Shown here: in pieces, positions 14,126-16,484 of the stretch
Layout of the letters: the number at the start of each line of letters is the position of its first letter
Position numbering within the stretch: position 1 is the first letter of the stretch
Origin: Actinomycetota bacterium
GTDB lineage: Bacteria > Actinomycetota > Thermoleophilia > Solirubrobacterales > Solirubrobacteraceae
Length of the DNA: 16,484 nucleotides
Assembly: GCA_005888335.1 (NCBI GenBank)
Contig: VAWY01000185.1
Location: forward strand, 1 to 16,484
Direction of reading: 5' to 3'
Program-made: the position numbers and the translations under genes
Notes under the pieces: generated by a model
Database searches by the model: none
What the model saw: the letters and a program-made list of their open reading frames with translations, nothing else
What the model was told of the DNA's origin: nothing

Positions 14126-14149
14126 GGCCGCTCGGTCAAAGTATCGGCA
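14126..14149. promoter_or_regulatory. 24-bp divergent promoter gap
   Basis: Only 24 bases separate the divergent starts at 14125 and 14150. On the minus strand TACTTT (plus 14138-14143) matches TAnnnT, 12 bases before the ATG. On the plus strand the overlapping CAAAGT (14137-14142) lies 7 bases before the GTG. If both are used, the two -10 elements overlap and both messages have little or no leader. No Shine-Dalgarno sequence is seen for either gene. Confidence 0.35.
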
Positions 14150-14968
14150 GTGAGCGCGACGGCGACCATCCTCTTCGTCGGCGACCTCGTCGGGGGTCCC
14201 GGGCGCCGGACGCTGCTCGACCTGCTGCCTGCGCTGCGCGAGCGCCACCGCCCGACGTTCGTGGTCGTCAACGGCGAGAACGCCGCGGGCGGCCTGGGCA
14301 TCACGCCGAAGATCGCCGACGAGCTCCTCGCCGCGGGCATCGACGTGATCACGCTGGGCAACCACGCGTACCACCGGCGCGAGATCCTGCCCTACCTCGA
14401 CCGCCAGCCGCGGCTGCTGCGCCCGCACAACTACCTGCGCTCGCACCCGGGCAGCGGCGTGACGGTCGTCGAGCGCGACGGCGTGCGCCTCGGCGTCGTG
14501 AACCTGTGCGGGAACGTCTTCCTGAGCGGGGGGCGGCCCGCCTTCCCCGAGGCCGACGCGATCCTCCTCTCGCTCGAGGGCCAGGTCGACCACGTGCTCG
14601 TCGACTTCCATGCCGAGGCGACCAGCGAGAAGGTCGGCATGGGCTGGTTCCTCGACGGCCGCGTCACCGGCGTCGTCGGCACCCACACGCACGTCCCGAC
14701 CGCCGACGCCCGCGTGCTGCCCGGCGGGACGGCCTACGTCTCGGACGTCGGGATGACCGGCGCGCGGGGCGGCGTCATCGGCGTCAAGCGCGAGCAGGCG
14801 GTGCGCTCGCTCGCCACGCAGATCTCCGAGCGCTTCGAGACCTCCGAGGAGGACCCGTGGCTCATGGGCGTCGTCATCCGGTGCTCGCGGCCATTGCGCG
14901 CGGATGCGATCGAGCAGCTGCTGGTGCCGGCGGCGACGGACGGGTCGGCTCCGCGTCCCGACCGATGA
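14150..14968 (+). CDS. YmdB-like metallophosphoesterase (TIGR00282 family)
   Basis: 272 residues from GTG 14150. Calcineurin-like phosphoesterase of the YmdB type, a dimetal 2',3'-cyclic nucleotide phosphodiesterase/phosphatase studied in Bacillus, where it affects biofilm and motility. Metal and active-site motifs: FVGDLVGGPGRRT (Asp12), VVNGENAAGGLGIT (Asn41, Glu43, Asn44), LGNHAYHRREI (Asn71, His72), VDFHAEATSEK (His154) and GTHTHVPTAD (His179, His181). The family usually has GNHTWD-KRE where this protein has GNHAYHRRE, a change next to but not in the metal set. The length (about 260-275) is normal. No signal peptide is present. It is divergent from the AI-2E permease, and its last 95 bases are antisense to the glycosyltransferase gene. 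Confidence 0.93.
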   Translation: MSATATILFVGDLVGGPGRRTLLDLLPALRERHRPTFVVVNGENAAGGLGITPKIADELLAAGIDVITLGNHAYHRREILPYLDRQPRLLRPHNYLRSHPGSGVTVVERDGVRLGVVNLCGNVFLSGGRPAFPEADAILLSLEGQVDHVLVDFHAEATSEKVGMGWFLDGRVTGVVGTHTHVPTADARVLPGGTAYVSDVGMTGARGGVIGVKREQAVRSLATQISERFETSEEDPWLMGVVIRCSRPLRADAIEQLLVPAATDGSAPRPDR

Positions 14969-16481
14969 GGGCGACCAGGGCGAGCGGGAAGAACCAGACG
15001 ACGTAGAGGTAGAACCAGTAGGTCGCGCCGAGCTGCAGCGCGATGAGCACGGCCCCGGCGAGCGCGGCGGTCCCGATCACGTCGCGCCGGCGCGGCACGA
15101 ACGCGACGGCCACGGCGAAGAGCAGCGCGGCCGCCTGGACGAGCGCGCGCAGCGCACCGGGCCAGCCCCACAGCCCCCACACCGAGAACGGCGCGTCGCG
15201 CGAGGCCTGGAAGCCCAGCGTGCGGTCGTAGAACAGCCGCGGCTCGCCCTGCAGGATGACCGGCAGCAGGCAGACGAAGGCGGTCGCGGCGAAGGCGAGC
15301 GCGAAGCGCGCCGTGCGCCGCGGCGGCTGGGCGGCGAGCAGGGGGAACAGCGCCAGCGGGGCGAACTTGGCCGCGGCGGCGAGCGCGGCCATCGCCCCGC
15401 GCGCCACCGGGCGTGCGGTGACGAGCAGTGCGGCGACGAGCAGCGCCGCGACGAGCGTGTCGTTGGCGTTGGTGTTGAGCGCGAACAGCGTGAACGGGAA
15501 GGCGACCCACGCGTAGGTCAGCGCGATGCCCATGGTCGGGCCGCGGATCCGCCGGCCCAGCAGGAACAGGCCGCCGGCGGCGAGCAGGTCGAAGAGCAGC
15601 GCCGCGCCGTGCGCGGCCGGCAGGTCGTCCCAGCGGCCCTTCCACGGCAGCGCGAGCTCGAACGGGACGTACGCGGCGTAGGTCACCGGCCCGTAGGTGT
15701 CGCCGTGGGGGTCGTCCTTCGGGAACGTCCCGTAGAGCGCGTGGCCGTGGGCCAGCCTGTCCGCCCCGATGACGCCGGAGTAGCCGACGTCGATGACGTT
15801 GGAGTTCGTCACGTTGAGCCCGATGCGGAAGCCGAGCAGGAAGATGACCGCCACGGTCAGCCAGCCGGCGGGGACGAGCAGCCGCAGCGGCTCGGGCGGC
15901 CGGGTCGGCCGGCGCAGCCCCACCCAGGCCAGGCGACCGAGCAGGTAGAGCAGCGGCGGATAGGTCAGCGGGACCGACGCGTCGATCTTGCCCCGGCTGA
16001 AGAAGGCCAGCGAGATGCTGAACGAGCACAGGACGAGCAGGTCGAGGTGGCGGATCCGCAGCGGCCGGCGCGGGTCGACGAACGGCACGACGAACAGCAC
16101 CAGCAGCGGGAGCCAGACGTACAGCGCCCCGGCCTTGCGACCGAACGCGCCGGGGTAGCCGCGAGCCATCGTCCAGGCGACCTGCGGGCCGGTCCACGCC
16201 TCGAGGACCGCGCCGGTCGTGTCGTCGACGATCACCTGGGCGATCTCCTTCTTGCGCTTGCGCGTGTCGTAGAAGGAGACCTGCCAGCGGGTGGCGCCCT
16301 TGAGGAAGACGCCGGCGGTCGAGCGCGGATAGCCCCTCCGCGCCGCGATCACCTTGGGCACGCGCTCGGCGATCGCCCGCGCCTTGAGCCCGGTCAGCCG
16401 GTGGCCGATGGGCGGGCGGTCCAGCCGCGACGGCGTGCTCAGCGCGTTGGGATCGGTCGTGGTCGTGACCGTCCTCGTCAC
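14874..16481 (-). CDS. GT-C (GT87-like) membrane glycosyltransferase with PepSY-like N-terminal domain
   Basis: 535 residues from GTG 16481, three bases from the window edge, so the true start may lie outside. Residues about 28-110 form a soluble PepSY-like region (ARAIAERVPKVIAARRGYP, then WQVSFYDTRKRKKEIAQVIV and DDTTGAVLEAWTG). The remainder is an integral membrane protein with roughly ten to twelve helices. GT-C features are the loop NVTNSNVIDVGYSGVIGADR (acidic residue after the first helices of the GT core), HALYGTFPKDDPHGDTYGPV, and a middle helix with ALNTNANDTLVAALL. GT87 relatives use polyprenyl-phosphate sugars, mainly mannose or arabinose, to build lipoglycans on the outer face. 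The C-terminal tail (Pro/Ala/Ser/Arg-rich) lies in the antisense overlap with the YmdB-like gene. The donor and acceptor are not known. Confidence 0.82.
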   Translation of the reverse strand: MTRTVTTTTDPNALSTPSRLDRPPIGHRLTGLKARAIAERVPKVIAARRGYPRSTAGVFLKGATRWQVSFYDTRKRKKEIAQVIVDDTTGAVLEAWTGPQVAWTMARGYPGAFGRKAGALYVWLPLLVLFVVPFVDPRRPLRIRHLDLLVLCSFSISLAFFSRGKIDASVPLTYPPLLYLLGRLAWVGLRRPTRPPEPLRLLVPAGWLTVAVIFLLGFRIGLNVTNSNVIDVGYSGVIGADRLAHGHALYGTFPKDDPHGDTYGPVTYAAYVPFELALPWKGRWDDLPAAHGAALLFDLLAAGGLFLLGRRIRGPTMGIALTYAWVAFPFTLFALNTNANDTLVAALLVAALLVTARPVARGAMAALAAAAKFAPLALFPLLAAQPPRRTARFALAFAATAFVCLLPVILQGEPRLFYDRTLGFQASRDAPFSVWGLWGWPGALRALVQAAALLFAVAVAFVPRRRDVIGTAALAGAVLIALQLGATYWFYLYVVWFFPLALVALIGRDAEPTRPSPPAPAAARSHPRAMAASTG

Positions 16482-16484
16482 CGT

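Noticed and set aside
12239..14149. Long plus-strand open frame preceding the YmdB-like gene
   Set aside because: Family likeness begins only at GTG 14150; the upstream part is antisense to the acetyltransferase and permease and is compositionally a shadow of GC-rich coding DNA.

Overview
This GC-rich window is bacterial chromosome that looks like a high-GC actinobacterium. The best guess is class Thermoleophilia (Solirubrobacterales-like). That rests on the base composition, frequent GTG/TTG starts, a menaquinone-type split cytochrome bc complex, a FadD36-like acyl-CoA ligase and a PepSY-like/GT-C fusion. It is an inference from protein flavour, because there is no rRNA here. No stretch longer than 300 bases lacks a gene.

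Left edge (1-435): the N-terminal part of a tyrosine-recombinase-type integrase runs off the edge. It starts just downstream of a tRNA-Lys(CUU) gene, with a hairpin terminator and a pair of TGGGGACA repeats between them. This is the usual layout of an integrative element inserted at a tRNA 3' end. Next, 450-2374 (minus strand) is a compact tatA-tatC-TPR membrane protein operon. Its TatC has an unusually long first extracytoplasmic loop. A divergent zinc-ribbon protein (2456-2884) and a FadD36-like acyl-CoA ligase (2944-4376) follow on the plus strand. The ligase is broken by two frameshifts.

The core (4423-12122, all minus strand) is a nearly gapless run. In transcription order it is hemB, a fused two-module siroheme decarboxylase-like protein (AhbA+AhbB type), hemL, a 127-residue protein of unknown function, qcrA (Rieske), qcrB (cytochrome b6-type), qcrC (subunit IV-cytochrome c fusion), menG and a polyprenyl diphosphate synthase. 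It combines heme precursor synthesis, the last step of menaquinone synthesis, the menaquinone tail synthase and the haem-containing menaquinol:cytochrome c reductase that uses these cofactors. The Rieske protein has a twin-arginine signal, which links it to the nearby tatAC genes. hemB has a frame break near its 5' end that seems to remove about a dozen conserved residues.

Upstream of hemB (12197-14125, minus) are a RimJ/RimL-type acetyltransferase and an AI-2E-family permease with a C-terminal zinc ribbon. A divergent YmdB-like metallophosphoesterase starts only 24 bases from the permease. At the right edge is a convergent integral membrane GT-C (GT87-like) glycosyltransferase with a PepSY-like N-terminal domain. 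Its 3' end overlaps the phosphoesterase gene by 95 bases.

The most interesting signals are the fused AhbA/AhbB-like protein inside a hem-qcr-men supercluster, the small orphan that locally resembles a prenyl synthase, and the extended TatC loop. The frame breaks in fadD36 and hemB must be settled first, because they could be assembly errors.
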